Source: Folioceros fuciformis (lineage: Eukaryota > Anthocerotophyta > Anthocerotopsida > Anthocerotales). Taken from it: a DNA stretch of 64,000 bases. Both the position numbers and the translations under genes were made by a program. The notes below the pieces were generated by a model. That model saw only the letters and a list, made by a program, of their open reading frames with translations. It had not been told where the DNA came from and made no database searches. The DNA lies in the NCBI GenBank assembly GCA_049999805.1, contig JBNGIO010006373.1:561779-625778 (forward strand), written 5' to 3'. Of this stretch, positions 35,998-47,532 are shown piece after piece. Numbering within the stretch: the first letter of the stretch is position 1; each line of letters begins with the position of its first letter.

Positions 35998-38805
35998 TCA
36001 CTCCCATACGGCCCCTGTTTGGCCTGCCCTAACCAAGAAACTATGGACCCGTCCTCCCATGTCTGTCCACCAGCTCTGTCCTGGCTGCTTCCATGCTCCA
36101 TTTTCTTTTCTCCTTACCTGCATATCCCGGGCTTGCTCCCACATTTCAGCACCCGCATATATGTTCGACATCAACATGTATGCTGCGGCATCCTTCTTGT
36201 CCAGCTTCACTGCTTCATCAAACGCGCAACGTCCCACCTTCACATTGTTCCACTTTTGGCAAGCGCCCAACAGAGCACTCCAGACTGCTGCATCAGCTTG
36301 TAGAGGCATTGATCTTACTAGTGCTAGTGCGTCATCCACGCGACCTGCACGACCCAGGAGATCCACCATACAAGTATAATGCTCCACCGTGGCACTTACG
36401 CTAGGGCATTGGCTCATAGTCTGGAAGTACTCTTGCCCCTGGTTGACGAGACCTTTATGGCTGCATACTGTTAATACACTAAGGAACGTGATGCTGTCTG
36501 GCTGGATCCCATTCTCTCTCATCCTCTGAACCAGGTCAAAGACCTTCTCACTTTGCCCTTGAGAAGCGTATCCAGCAATCAGTGCACTCCAGGTAACAAT
36601 GTCTCTGTTGGGCAATCCATCAAATACCTCTTGAGCATCATCCATGCTCCCCGACTTTGAATACATGTTAATCAAACTGCTCGCCAAGAACACATCAGCC
36701 AGAAGGCCCTGTTCTTTGATCTGTGCATGCAGCTGCTTTCCCAGATGCAGAGCTGCCACATTTGAACATGCCTGCAAGAGGAATACAAACGTCACACAAT
36801 CTGGCGCGACAAGACCTTCTTCTTGCATAGCAAGATATAGACGAAGAGCTTCCTGACCCATGCCCTGCTGGGAATATCCTGCTATAAGGGCAGTCCAAGT
36901 CACCACATTTTTTTCAGAAAGTCTGTCAAACACACCCAAAGCTTCCTCAAGGCTGCCACACTTTGCATACATGTTGACCAGACTGTTGGATACAGAAACA
37001 TCTGCTTGGAGTCCTTGTTTTCTGAGCTGCGCATGAATCTCCCTCCCCGTCACCAAAGCCAGGGTGCCTACACTTGCACAAGCCTGCAGGAGGCACAAGA
37101 AAGTCACAGAAGTCGGCACGGCAGTGCCTTCTCGCATACAAGCATACAGACGAAGGGCTTCCTGGCCCATGCCCTGCTGAGAATACCCTGCAATCAAAGC
37201 ATTCCACGTCACCACAGTTTTTTGGCCTAGTGTCTCAAACACCCCTTGGGCATCTTCCAAGCTTCCACACTTGGCGTACATGTTTACCAAACTGTTGGCT
37301 ACGAACACTTCAGCTTGATGTCCTCGTTCTCTGATTTGTGCATGGAGCTGCCTTCCCTCCTCCAATGCCTGGGGTCCAACACTTGCACAAGCTTGCAGGA
37401 GACACACAAATGTCACAGGATCAGGTGCAGCCACCCCTTCCTCTTGCATAGCCCTGTAAAGAGCGAGGGATTTTTGGCCCTGGCCCTGCTGTGAATACCC
37501 TGCTATCATGGCATTCCATGTAACTATATCTTTCTTACGTAGGCCATCAAAGATTTTTTGAGCTTCTTCCAAGCTGCCACATTTTGCGTACATGTCTATT
37601 AAGCTGCAACATACTACCACATTGCCCTGAAGTCCTCGTTCTCCTATCTGAGAATGAATCTGCTTCCCCTGTTCCAAAGCAGAGCTGCCAACACGTGCAC
37701 AGGCCTGAAGGACGCACACAAATGTAACAGAATCGGGTGTAACGACACCCTCATCTTGCATAGCCCTGTAAAGACGAAGAGCTTCTAGCCCCATGCCCCG
37801 CTGGGAATATCCTGCTATCATGGCACTCCATGTCACCACATCTTTTTGGGAAATCCCGTCAAAAACCCTTTGGGCGTCTTCCAGGCTCCCACACTTCGCA
37901 TACATGTCTACTAGGCAACTGGAGACAAACAAATTCGGCCCAATACGACTAGCCAGCACATCAGCATGCACCTGCTGTCCAGATATCAGGTCTGTGCCCT
38001 TTGCACAAGCCTGAAGCGCTGCTACAAACACATGTGCATCAGGCTTCACACCTGATCTTCGCATCCGATGGTATAGTTCTATGGCCTGCTTGTCTTTTCC
38101 GTGTTTAACATGCGAAGAAATTATCGAAGACCACATAAAGGCATCAGGCTCAGCCACCATATCGAACACATCCATAGCTTCCTGCAACCTGGCATGAGAG
38201 GCGTACATTCGCAGGATGTGATTGCACAGAAACGTGTCCGACTCATACCCCTTTCTCACAGCAAGAGAATGCACACGGCGCCCAAGTCGCAGATCCTTCT
38301 TAACCACGCATTTTCTCAGGAGCGCATAAAAGAGAGATTTGGATATCCGGCAGTCTGTCCTCACGAGACTTTCCAAAGCCTCGACAGCCTCCGTGAGCAC
38401 CCCCTTGTGACATAGCTTGCTCACAGTTTCAGCTGTAACGCCGCTTTCGCATCTTGCAGGCCTGTCACGGCGACGATCCTGCATACCCGGAGCACCCAAC
38501 TGGGCATCCATCCAAGGTCGCTTGTAGACGCTGTTCAGCCGGAGGACCTCCTGGGAAGCCGTGTGCCGGAAATCCGGCGAGCGGGACGCCTTCTTGAGAG
38601 TCGGGTCCGGAGAGAACTGTCGCCAGATATCCTGGCGGCTGCCCTCACCCGAAAGTCCGTATCCAGTAGCATATCCTCTTGGACGAGCTGTCTTTCCTGC
38701 ATATGTGCTGCACCTTGCAGCTTCCCTGTTGGCCAGCGGCTGCTGCCTGCTAGGCAGGTGAGGGGGAACTCTTCCCCGAATACCTTTTAGCCTCCAGACG
38801 GCCAT
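35998..38805 (-). CDS. PLS-class PPR protein, E subclass (array copy 6, expanded)
   Basis: Intronless, about 935 residues from MAVWRLKGIRGRV at 38805; the Arg-rich start (REAARCSTYAG) fits an organelle presequence. It shows the shared N-block (VEALESLVRTDCRISKS, GRRVHSLAVRKGYESDTFLC), six S-type repeats (DMYAKCGSLED, NMYAKCGSLEE, NMYSKSGSMDD and others) and the E region (AVWSALLGACQKWNNVKVG, GQSWWTDMGGRVHSF). The E2 motif reads MGGRVH where the others read MDGLVH. It ends within about 15 residues, without DYW. Being the 5'-most (upstream) copy, it is separated by about 2.1 kb of spacer from the next gene. Confidence 0.92.
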   Translation of the reverse strand: MAVWRLKGIRGRVPPHLPSRQQPLANREAARCSTYAGKTARPRGYATGYGLSGEGSRQDIWRQFSPDPTLKKASRSPDFRHTASQEVLRLNSVYKRPWMDAQLGAPGMQDRRRDRPARCESGVTAETVSKLCHKGVLTEAVEALESLVRTDCRISKSLFYALLRKCVVKKDLRLGRRVHSLAVRKGYESDTFLCNHILRMYASHARLQEAMDVFDMVAEPDAFMWSSIISSHVKHGKDKQAIELYHRMRRSGVKPDAHVFVAALQACAKGTDLISGQQVHADVLASRIGPNLFVSSCLVDMYAKCGSLEDAQRVFDGISQKDVVTWSAMIAGYSQRGMGLEALRLYRAMQDEGVVTPDSVTFVCVLQACARVGSSALEQGKQIHSQIGERGLQGNVVVCCSLIDMYAKCGSLEEAQKIFDGLRKKDIVTWNAMIAGYSQQGQGQKSLALYRAMQEEGVAAPDPVTFVCLLQACASVGPQALEEGRQLHAQIRERGHQAEVFVANSLVNMYAKCGSLEDAQGVFETLGQKTVVTWNALIAGYSQQGMGQEALRLYACMREGTAVPTSVTFLCLLQACASVGTLALVTGREIHAQLRKQGLQADVSVSNSLVNMYAKCGSLEEALGVFDRLSEKNVVTWTALIAGYSQQGMGQEALRLYLAMQEEGLVAPDCVTFVFLLQACSNVAALHLGKQLHAQIKEQGLLADVFLASSLINMYSKSGSMDDAQEVFDGLPNRDIVTWSALIAGYASQGQSEKVFDLVQRMRENGIQPDSITFLSVLTVCSHKGLVNQGQEYFQTMSQCPSVSATVEHYTCMVDLLGRAGRVDDALALVRSMPLQADAAVWSALLGACQKWNNVKVGRCAFDEAVKLDKKDAAAYMLMSNIYAGAEMWEQARDMQVRRKENGAWKQPGQSWWTDMGGRVHSFLVRAGQTGAVWE

Positions 38806-40923
38806 GGCTTGCAATAGGTCGCGCTTGCCCGCTGAATGAAACATGGGCAGACAAGTCGCTGGCGACTAGCCTGCAAGTCATCGACAAGGCCAGTGTTCCG
38901 GACGGTCGCATCTGGAGCAGCAGACGGGAGCATGCCATCGAGCAATGGAGCCTCAAGATCCAGAGCCATCACAGGAGCAAACTCGTCTTCGATCCCTCCC
39001 CTTCCAACAGAACCCACCTACCAGAACCCGACTACATTCATTAACCAGTCTCCCACGCTTATTAAACATCTAAAACAAATTGCGGAAGAAGAGCAACTCG
39101 CCAATTTATAGGCCAACGCATGGGCACAGGGAGGAAGTATGTACGTTCGGAGTCCAAGCCAAACCCGACTTTGTGGGAGGGTTTATACGTACAGTATGGT
39201 GACCGGGCTGTCAGCGCCACGACGCACTGATCACGGGCTGGTTTTACATATGATACTCGGTGACAAGGATTTGCTTTTACACTTAAGAGTCAACTTGGAT
39301 ATTCCCTGCCTTTCCTCTTGGCACATTGTCTTTGTAGAGTGTCTTCAAGCTAAGCTCTTTGTAGTAGAAGATCACAAGGTGATTGAGTTTGGCACACCAT
39401 GAAGGAGGACGAGAATGAGATAACTTCACAAGTCCCTGGAGTGATGTTCTTACATAATCAGGATAATCTTGGATAATCAAGAGGACATAAATCCAACAAT
39501 GTTGTTAACACCATCCATGATAACTGAGGACAACAATTAGAATGAGAATCTAGGATAGATGACTTGTTGGCATCTAATGATCCCTAAGAAGATGGTCATA
39601 ACCAAGCTAGTGTAAACTGACCTTACATCATGTAGAGTTACTCATATTTCCTGATACCTACGAGACCCTTAAATGTAAGTGTTTTGAATTGCACTAGGCT
39701 TTGGTGTGACAAGGCTTTTTTGGATCTTAGTCAAGCTCGTTGTTTGTTCCCTCCATTTTTATTGTCATGAGGGTTCCTTGAGCTTGATCGACCTTCTGGA
39801 TTTCAAGTTTCTACTATGATAAGGATTCTCATGCAGAGTATGATCTTCCTTCCAATTTGTATTGTAATAAGGGTTCTCGTTGGACTTGGTCTAGCTTCTA
39901 ATTTGTTCCATCTTTACCTCCAATGGCAAGGGTCATGTTTTCAAAAGGCTTGGCTTGGCTTGGCCCACCTTCTAGCTCATTTCATTCCTAATTCGATAGT
40001 GAGATTAACGTGCTCTTGGGGCATGGTTAGTGAAGCATGATATAGTAGAGAGATACAATCACTATAGAGATGGTGATCTCAATGTCTACATGTATTGACA
40101 CTTTATTCTATCCTTCAAAAGATGTATGTTTGTTTGTTGCAGTGGACATCCTACTTGAGAGGCCCGAGGCACGTTGGAAGTGCTCTTCCAAACCGACAAA
40201 GGCTCCACGGGGAAGAGGAACATGCACTCTACGACACTCTTATAAGCGCGCATTAGAGTATTGATCTGTAAAGTTGTGAAGGGAGCGAAAGTGGAAAATT
40301 TAAAACGCAGTGGAAGCCAGAGCCGTTGCCCCATTCAAATTCGAAATGGGGCCAACCTTTCCTTTCCCCTAACCGAGACAGTGATTGACGATTCGGAAAG
40401 CGTGTCACGGTACGGCAGGGCCGTGAGTAGGAGTACTGTGTATGTGAGTTGCGGTTGGTGCGGCTGAAGCCTCTCCAGACTGCCTCGCTTTTCGGATTCA
40501 AAAACTTTGGCAGCACAGCCAAATTGCTTGTCGAGATGTCCAGCCCGCCCACGCACTCAGCATTTGTCCTGCCCTCCACATTTTGGTTGCGCGCGCCTGC
40601 ATTCCGCCACCCGCTCGCCTTCCTGCCTTTCCGTCGCCCTTCTCGTGTGAATGCTGGACCGAGCGCTTGTTCTGGCCCTGCTGCACCTTTCTTGGACGTG
40701 AGAATTCAGGGTCGCTTGCCGAGCCAGCTGCGACCTGCATTAGCCCGGTGGATGCCTGGGCGCGGAGACTTCTTGGTGGGAAGTCCGGTCAGGAATTCTC
40801 AGTTGGTGCGCCCGCATTGCTTTGCTGCGGCCCGGGTGGATGGAGATGACATCTGGCGTCCGAAAGGGGGCTCTGTTTGCCCGGGTTCGTGCGTTTTGAG
40901 GAGCTCCTGAGCGGGGAGGGAGT
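38806..40923. other. Intergenic, no gene seen
   Basis: 38806-39130 should contain the 5' UTR and promoter of PPR copy 6. 39400-40250 is AT-rich, with loosely repeated stretches (several occurrences of AAGGGTTCT/GAGGGTTCC-like and CTTCTGGATTT/CTTCTAATTTG-like words between 39700 and 39970), perhaps a decayed repeat. 40260-40923 becomes GC-rich and probably holds the promoter and leader of the next plus-strand gene. Confidence 0.45.
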
Positions 40924-43900
40924 ATGGCGGGACTGAGGAAAGACGGAAAGAGGAAGAGGAAGTCGGAGATCTCGTCACCTGAACTCGGGATGCGAGTGGG
41001 GGCGGGCAAGAGCGGGCTGGGGACGCATGCGGGGAATCAGGATGATGATGGGGTCCACGGTGGCCGGATGAAGCCGCTGTCCAGTCTGGATGTTAACCAG
41101 AGTGTGGTGCAGCGGCAGAGGGGCCTGGATTTGGGACTTTTCGACCTCAAGAAGGCGCGGTCTCCGTCTACTGTGAGTGTCGTCTGTTTTGCTGCGACAG
41201 TTGCGTGCTTGTGGAGAAGTCGATGTCCCGGGAGTTTGATGGAATGGTTTGTTCTCATTATGTCGTGGTGGCCAGGCCTCCGCGGCTGCTAAAATCACTG
41301 AGAGGGCGAGGGAAAGGGCGAGAATGTGTTTGCTTGATGATAACAAGGAGAACGGCGCTCCCAGGGTGAATCCTCCGGGTTTCCGGCCTTTCAGGGGCAC
41401 AAAGAGGAAGACTGCAAGTCCGGAAGGTATAACAGTTTGAGATTGTGGGGCAAACGGATCCGTTGTTGGATGAAACATAGCAAAGCTTTGAAATGTGTAA
41501 CGTGCGTGTTCCAGGGTCCGTGATTAAGGCAGTTAGTCAAGTGACGCACACTGGACTACCTTCCCGATTGTGGTCTGCGAGGAATCTGGATGCCCAGGCC
41601 TATGGCCAGAGTAGTGGTACGGAAAACGGTGGAGGGGGAGGCGTAGATGCCCTCGAAGCTGTTCGAGGTCTGTTCAAGCCTGCTTGCGAGAGCAGCTCAG
41701 CGAGGAGTGATGATAGGGACGTGCAGACAGTTCCCATCCAGATCCTGGGATTCCAAACTGTGTGCACCGGGTCGGAGGCTGGCTGTTCAGACGGTCTGGC
41801 GCAAAGCTCGCAGGACAGTTCCAGGCCAGTGGTTCTGCTGGACACGAAACAAGTAGCCAGCGTACAGCCTCTGAGGAGTGAGAAAGGATTTAAGAAGCCC
41901 TGCAATGCTTCGGATGTCGAAGCTTCAGCAAGAAAACAACATGAAGTAGGTGACAAGTGTGAAGGAGGCATTACAACATTGAGACCGGACGCTCTGCCCG
42001 TGGATGCGGAGGTCAAAATGGGGCCTGTTTCGTTGCGACAGATCAGGCATCAACTTTCCTGTGCAAGCATGCATTTCAAGAGAGAGGAGCTGAGAAGTAA
42101 TTCTCACTCGACGTCGACTGTCCTGCTGCGGAGCAACGGAAGTGCAACTGGTATTATCCATGACGTCAAGCCCAAGGCGACCAGAGTGGAGGCTGTGTGC
42201 AATGGACCTGTCCCCGCATTCGCCCAGGCTCAGAAGCTGTTGCCACCTAGGATTGGAACGCCAGGCTGCCAGACAGGTGCTTCACCAAGCCCCAAACAGT
42301 ATTCCAGGATCATCAATCAGCACATTGTATCCAGCTCCGCCAATTCGAGGTCGGAGTCGTCAGGCCATTCCACACTCCGAGTGCGGGTGAATCCAAACCT
42401 TACCCGCCAGTCCAGTTTGATGAGCAGCTCGCAGCCGCTGCCCCCGACAGGCAGGAAAACCAGAGTGTTCAAGACACGCGCGGATTCGCTGGGTGGTCTA
42501 GGAGGTGAAGTCCCTTTCCTGCAAAACCGACAGAGCAACACGCGTCCTGTTCCGCAACGGACTCTGGGCGTTGTGGAGGGCGCGAATGTGAACCAGGTTC
42601 CAAGCCAGAATCAGAATTCGCATTCTGCACCGGGCAATACCGGGTTCGCCTCCATGAATCTCAAGTTCTTACCGCAGCAGAGCCGGTTTGCTCCGAATTA
42701 TCTTCCTCTGCCCTCTCGGCAAAGGGGTGGCGGACGACCCAGGAAGACTTCCTGCAGCAAAACGCGTTCAGCTTTGGTAGATGTTCCAAGGGACGTGAGA
42801 AGGGACAGCACCAGGAAGGTGATTCAAGTTGCAGAGCCCAGTGGATTGCTTGGCGAGTTTAATCCTGGAATTATCAGCCGCATCCGAGACTCCAAGCAGG
42901 TGCAAGCGATACTTGGGGCAGTGGTAGGACCGGAAGCTATGGAGGCACTTGCTGAGCAGCGACGGCTGAAGAAAGAAACAGAGGAGCGAAAGCAAGCGGA
43001 AGCTAAGTCCGAAGAAGAAGCTGAGAAACGAGAACGAAGACAGAGGTCGCCAGTGACTGATGGAGCAAACAGGTTGGGAAGAAACGTAGAAAGCCAACAA
43101 GCAGGCGTAGATATCATAGCTTCTGCATATACAGATGTTGCAAATGGTGCAGCTGTCCTGGCTGGACTCGATGGGAGCAGTGGTTGTGACCGAATCATGA
43201 AGGACAGCAACCTGCATTGCCATCAACCGTCAGATGCAGCCTTGTATTCGCAGGGGTTGAGTGGAGACGTGAGAGTAGGAGGAAATGCACGAGTTGATGC
43301 AGGTACCAACCCCGACTGTGATGCTTTAGAGGCCGAAGGTCTTTCCTCAATGGATCCGAATCTCTGTACAGGAGGTGTATCTCTTCCCCTCGCTCTTGAG
43401 TTTCAAGTGGGCTCTAGTTGCCATTGCTAACTTTTTGCTGGGGTGGAACTTCAGTGGCTTCTGTGGCATGTCGATGGCTGGAGCTGCTGGTCATGGACAT
43501 GAAGGGTCGTATTGCAGGTCATATAGCGGATCAGTCCTATGCTGCCTGTGTTTTCACATCTAGGATAGGAAGAAGACCCATTGTGCTAAATTACCCTGGG
43601 ATTTGCAGCTCTAAAACGCAGCAGACGGAGATTTAGAAACGTGCTTTGCTCTGGGGAGTTAGATATCTTGACAGGGGCTTCGGGTGCGTCCCTTTCCAAA
43701 GCCCAAAACGGTGGTAGCGGCGACAAGCAAGAATTGCAAGGACTTCACATGAGCGGATGGAAGAAATTATTCATGAGCATGGATGGTATGCTCAGTATGG
43801 AGGGTAGCAAACTGGTGAGTTCAACCTATCCCACTCACGTTGTGTTCGGACGTCGACTACATCGTACACTCTCCTCACTGGCTGCCAGTTTTTGCGCTCT

Positions 43901-44178
43901 ACAGGAAATCTCTCTGAAACAAGTCACTGATCTCCAGATAAATTGTCGTCATGCTTTAGAATTTGCAACCGAGCCCGTTGTGAGGTGTGTTCAGACCATC
44001 CTTCCGTGATTCACTTGGTTTCTTTTTCAGTACCACGTTTCGAGAACCTGACAACTTGATCGTCCTTGACAGCGGTCTCCCCCCCGCGGAGAAACGGAAG
44101 AGGGAAATGGCGCTAGCTGCCTCAACTGCAAATGTCTTCTCGACAGCCCATCTCACCTCCTCCATGCTCTTTATGTGA
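40924..44178 (+). CDS. Conserved plant protein of unknown function, basic and coiled-coil containing
   Basis: A seven-exon gene: 40924-41172, 41276-41426, 41515-43374, 43455-43517, 43609-43814, 43905-43984 and 44031-44178; 918 residues. The N-terminus is Lys/Arg-rich (KDGKRKRKSE). Exon 3 encodes a long Ser/Gln/Asn-rich, probably disordered region ending in NPGIISRIRDSKQVQAILGAVVGPEAMEAL and a charged coiled coil (RRLKKETEERKQAEAKSEEE). The exon 4/5 junction gives ACRWLELLVMDMKGRIAALKRSRRR, followed by SGWKKLFMSMDGMLSMEG and an end with AASTANVFSTAHLTSS. I recall plant proteins of unknown function with a very similar 'W-ELL--DIKGR-AAL-RS' core and 'A-IYST-NFL' end, so this is a real family, but I know no function. 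All splice sites are GT-AG and phases agree. Confidence 0.75.
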
Positions 44179-44569
44179 TCTCATGCCGCACGGATGGCAC
44201 GCATGCATGGCATGTGCCGTGGGCAAGAAGATCCATTCATCGAGGCGAAGTAGAAATTGTATTGTTGTAGGAACTGTAGTCATTCATTCATTCGTCTTGT
44301 CTTCTGGACGTTCAATACGCCTAAAGCTGGCGGGATCCCAGGATTCAAAGCGAGGCAGCTGTGATGCTGTACTGCAGCCATCCATGTGAACTATTTTTTA
44401 ATCACATGCGTGCTTCAGTCAGCAACTGGAGGCACATGTTCTGCCGTTTCCCTACCTAATATTTTGCAAGACAGGTTGCATTCCCCATCTAACCAAACCA
44501 ATTTAAGTACCCCTTGCACCCAATAGGCTAGCTTGAAGGATAACGATGAAAGCAGTACGCTCAAGGCTG

Positions 44570-46346
44570 TTAGAAAGAAAACTCAGACTCCGCTGCATCC
44601 TCTGGCTCATAATCCTTGATCTTCACTTCGGCATTCTCACCGAATTGGAGTGCATTGTCTGCGTGAGATAGAATGTACTGAATGCTGCAAAGACAAAATA
44701 CAGCCTTCAAAACTAATATCTTGGACACAGTTAGACCCATCTCATCAGCTGAGTGTCGGAAGTCCTCCTTAACTAAAGGAGGACCAGACACACCTGTCCT
44801 CCTTTCGGATATCGAGAGGCAGAAAGCTGACCATGCTGTAGTCATCCAACTGCACAGCAGCACGGGTGAGAGACCACCGGGAAATACTTCCAAAACCAGA
44901 AAGCACGAGTGTTTGCGCTAGCACACAGAGCAAAACACGAATTCTTCTTACAAGTTCGGCGAATGCCTTGTTGAGCTTTGCAAAACGAGGAGCCATCTGC
45001 TGATTCAAGTCAAGCAACAGCAGCTGTGCATCTGGATCCAAAAACCTGTTGTGGTGGCACAGCAGCACACATATGATCCTCCTTCTGCAAAAAGTTCTCG
45101 TATCACTTTCAAACATTGGCCCCAGAAACTCACTTTTCAACCTCCTTGCGGACAGGGAGTGGACAGATATCCATCTTCGACAGCACGTTGAGATGAGGAA
45201 GCTCCAACTGAATCATGGACGACAGTGATGCCATGCAACCACTGATGTACTTTGTGATATCTGCCATAAACTGAGCGTAAAACACATGTTACCCAAGTTC
45301 ATAACGAGGCTGACAAACGAGTTGAAAACATGCAACAGTGTCATGAAAAGCCGAAACTCTTCTTCCTCCAAACTCCAGAACTTTGTCCAAAACAGTCACC
45401 CAGGTGTACAGCTCGAGTACCTGGGAATCAAGCAGGTACACAGCGCATAAGTGGAAGTCCCAGATTTTAAGTTGGTCAACAAACGACCGCAGTACAGGGA
45501 TGTGTGAATACAGTTCGATCTGACCTGCAACAGACAAGTGACAAAAGTCGTGAGAAAGAGGCATATGCTTCACAGGTGAACCAAAGTAGAATTGGCCCCG
45601 CCATAGGATGACGCATGTAATAAACAACAAGTCATAGGAGGGAACAATCTGAAATCCCCTTACCAGGACAATCGAATATCAGGTAGTCATCATCAATGTA
45701 GTCCTCCAGCTCCTCAGCTAGCCAATCATTCATGTGCTCCTCTAGGTATCTTGGAATGTTAAGGGCCATTCATACCTTCCATTGTGCAGGTGTGGCAATC
45801 TTCTAAGACAAAAGACTCTGGTCCGAAACAATGCATAAAAGCATGGATTAAATTGCAAAGTACCCAAAACCACAAAGGATACTCCATGCAGTAAATGAGG
45901 CCACCATTAGGTCCAAGTTCGAGCTCCTGCATAGCATCCTCGAGAGAGATAAGCTCTCGGATATCTAGAAAATAAGAACCAGACATCAAATTGTAGCCAA
46001 ATAACATGCTGCTATCTCATACAGGTTCTTCGCTGCTGCTGACTCAGCTTCAATAGAATATAACACGCACCTATGGACACGGGATACTCAAAGTGCTCGG
46101 CAGCTGGATCCAGATTCACGACATGTACTGTGCGCCCAAGACTTTGGCAGTGATCATGCACCTGCTTGCAATAAGTGGACTGCACAAGATGCAACCATCA
46201 AACTCTCAGAGCTATCGGGACAGAAAACGTCAATATTGGCAGAAAGCGTTCACACAGGAGCTTCAAGCAAGAGGACTGGATGCGACTTTTATTCTCACCT
46301 TGCCACTTCCGGCGGGACCGATCACAATTTGACCGTAGCGAGGCAT
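44570..46346 (-). CDS. GPN3: GPN-loop GTPase 3
   Basis: A 276-residue GPN-loop GTPase; this family helps assemble RNA polymerase II and bring it into the nucleus. Nine exons: 46346-46299, 46179-46071, 45964-45883, 45749-45664, 45524-45421, 45270-45134, 45045-44952, 44849-44794 and 44684-44570. Exon 1 encodes the P-loop GPAGSGK, completed as ST by exon 2. Then come [36 protein letters not shown] (the GPN signature), [18 protein letters not shown] (switch II-like), [20 protein letters not shown] and the base-specificity motif LSKMD. The C-terminus ([21 protein letters not shown]) is like GPN3 rather than GPN1 or GPN2. Exon 4 appears to use a CAAG acceptor. The length equals that of GPN3 in other eukaryotes, so the gene looks intact. 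Confidence 0.93.
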
Positions 46347-47098
46347 CTCGAACGCAGTCGCGAGTCGATCGATAGGTAGCTCTACACGTTGCAGCCCTAC
46401 TTCAAAAAAATGCTAGCGGGAGATGACAGGGACTGAGCCGTATTTGTGTCTGGATGGGGTTTCTGTACTCAAAAGCAGTAATCCCAAGTTCGCTATATTA
46501 AGATTAGAAGACTAGGCATACATATATACTATATTTAGTCTTGCCATAAAGATTAACCTTGACCGATCCTAATCCCTATATATGTTATTTTAAATTTTTA
46601 ATATGGATGTACATTAATCCTATAGATTTCCAACATGTGGTTGGGCCCAAAGCAAAGCCCCTTGTTTCTTAACAACTTTGGCCCCAAACCTTAGAAGAAA
46701 AGGTGCATTTTTCACGCAAAATGGCTTCCAGCCTCCAACCCAAGTGAAAAAAGTGGCACACATAAATCTTAGTTTTTGAGAAAAATAGATTTAGGAATCC
46801 AAAAAATTTGGCTTTAAGGCCCTAGATAAAACTTATTTGCCGAGGTCAGACCTCTCTTCTAGTTAGCACAAAGAATAGGGCAAGAATAATTTAGACGAGG
46901 CATCCATTGATCCATCGAGGACTTAACACAATGTGGTTCAATACAATGGACGTACTATAAAGAGACACTTCTGTATACCACCACATAGAAGGGGCTAGTA
47001 CCCTTTTGGCCTTTGGCCCTCTTCGGGTTTTTCCCCCAATTTTTGGAGTAGATGGGAATTTCCATCTTTTCTTTAATAATAGAAAATAATCTAATACC
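46347..47098. other. Intergenic: GPN3 promoter side, AT-rich flank of the retrotransposon
   Basis: The sequence just above 46346 should hold the GPN3 promoter. The rest is AT-rich with no gene seen and ends at the target site of the LTR retrotransposon. Confidence 0.5.
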
Positions 47099-47103
47099 AT
47101 CAT

Positions 47104-47515
47104 TAACACACGCACAATGATGGCTAGTCTACATGTGGAGCTATCAGGAATGAAGGAACGAAGCCGCCTCCAGCCATAGCCGGACGAGACAGCAAGAACC
47201 AACCCAGAAGGTACCTAACGAGATTGCGTAACGAAACAGACACCCAGGCTGAAGACAACTTTTAGACGAACCCTAACTTTGTATCGCTGTTAAGACGAAT
47301 CGATAAGTAACCCTAGATTAACCAGCCGCTAGATAGGGGATAAATATCTTACTTAGGGAAAACTAACTTTAACGAACAATTAATGGCCCAACAACCCTGG
47401 TTGTTGGGCAACAACACCAACTTCTTGGCATGTCCCCATCTCATGTATAAATACCCGATCACGTAGCAATAAAAAACGTCCTATCTCCACTAAGCTAGCT
47501 CGTACGGTCCTAGCA
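47104..47515 (+). repeat. 5' LTR
   Basis: 412 bp, starting TAACACACGC (TG changed to TA) and ending TAGCA. It contains a TATA-like box TATAAATA (47446-47453) and an AATAAAAAA polyadenylation-like signal (about 47468). It is 8 bp longer than the 3' LTR, explained by a local duplication of about 8 bp near 47150-47162. Confidence 0.92.
47446..47453 (+). promoter_or_regulatory. TATA box of the LTR promoter
   Basis: TATAAATA in the 5' LTR, about 20 bp before an AATAAA-type signal. In the 3' LTR the matching site reads ACAAATA and has lost the consensus. Confidence 0.6.
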
Positions 47516-47519
47516 TCTG

Positions 47520-47532
47520 TAGTATCAGAGCC
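47520..47532 (+). promoter_or_regulatory. Retrotransposon primer-binding site (initiator tRNA-Met)
   Basis: The sequence TAGTATCAGAGCC a few bases after the 5' LTR matches the usual plant TGGTATCAGAGCC primer site, except that TGG has become TAG. This is where reverse transcription would have started. Confidence 0.8.

Noticed and set aside
21513-38600. Many plus-strand open frames opposite the PPR genes
   Set aside because: They are antisense shadows of highly repetitive PPR codons. They look alike because the sense repeats do, and none has its own domain. The only exceptions kept are the displaced pieces at 31250-31690.
47520-47532. Possible tRNA gene fragment
   Set aside because: The match is only the primer-binding site adjoining the LTR; no cloverleaf is present.
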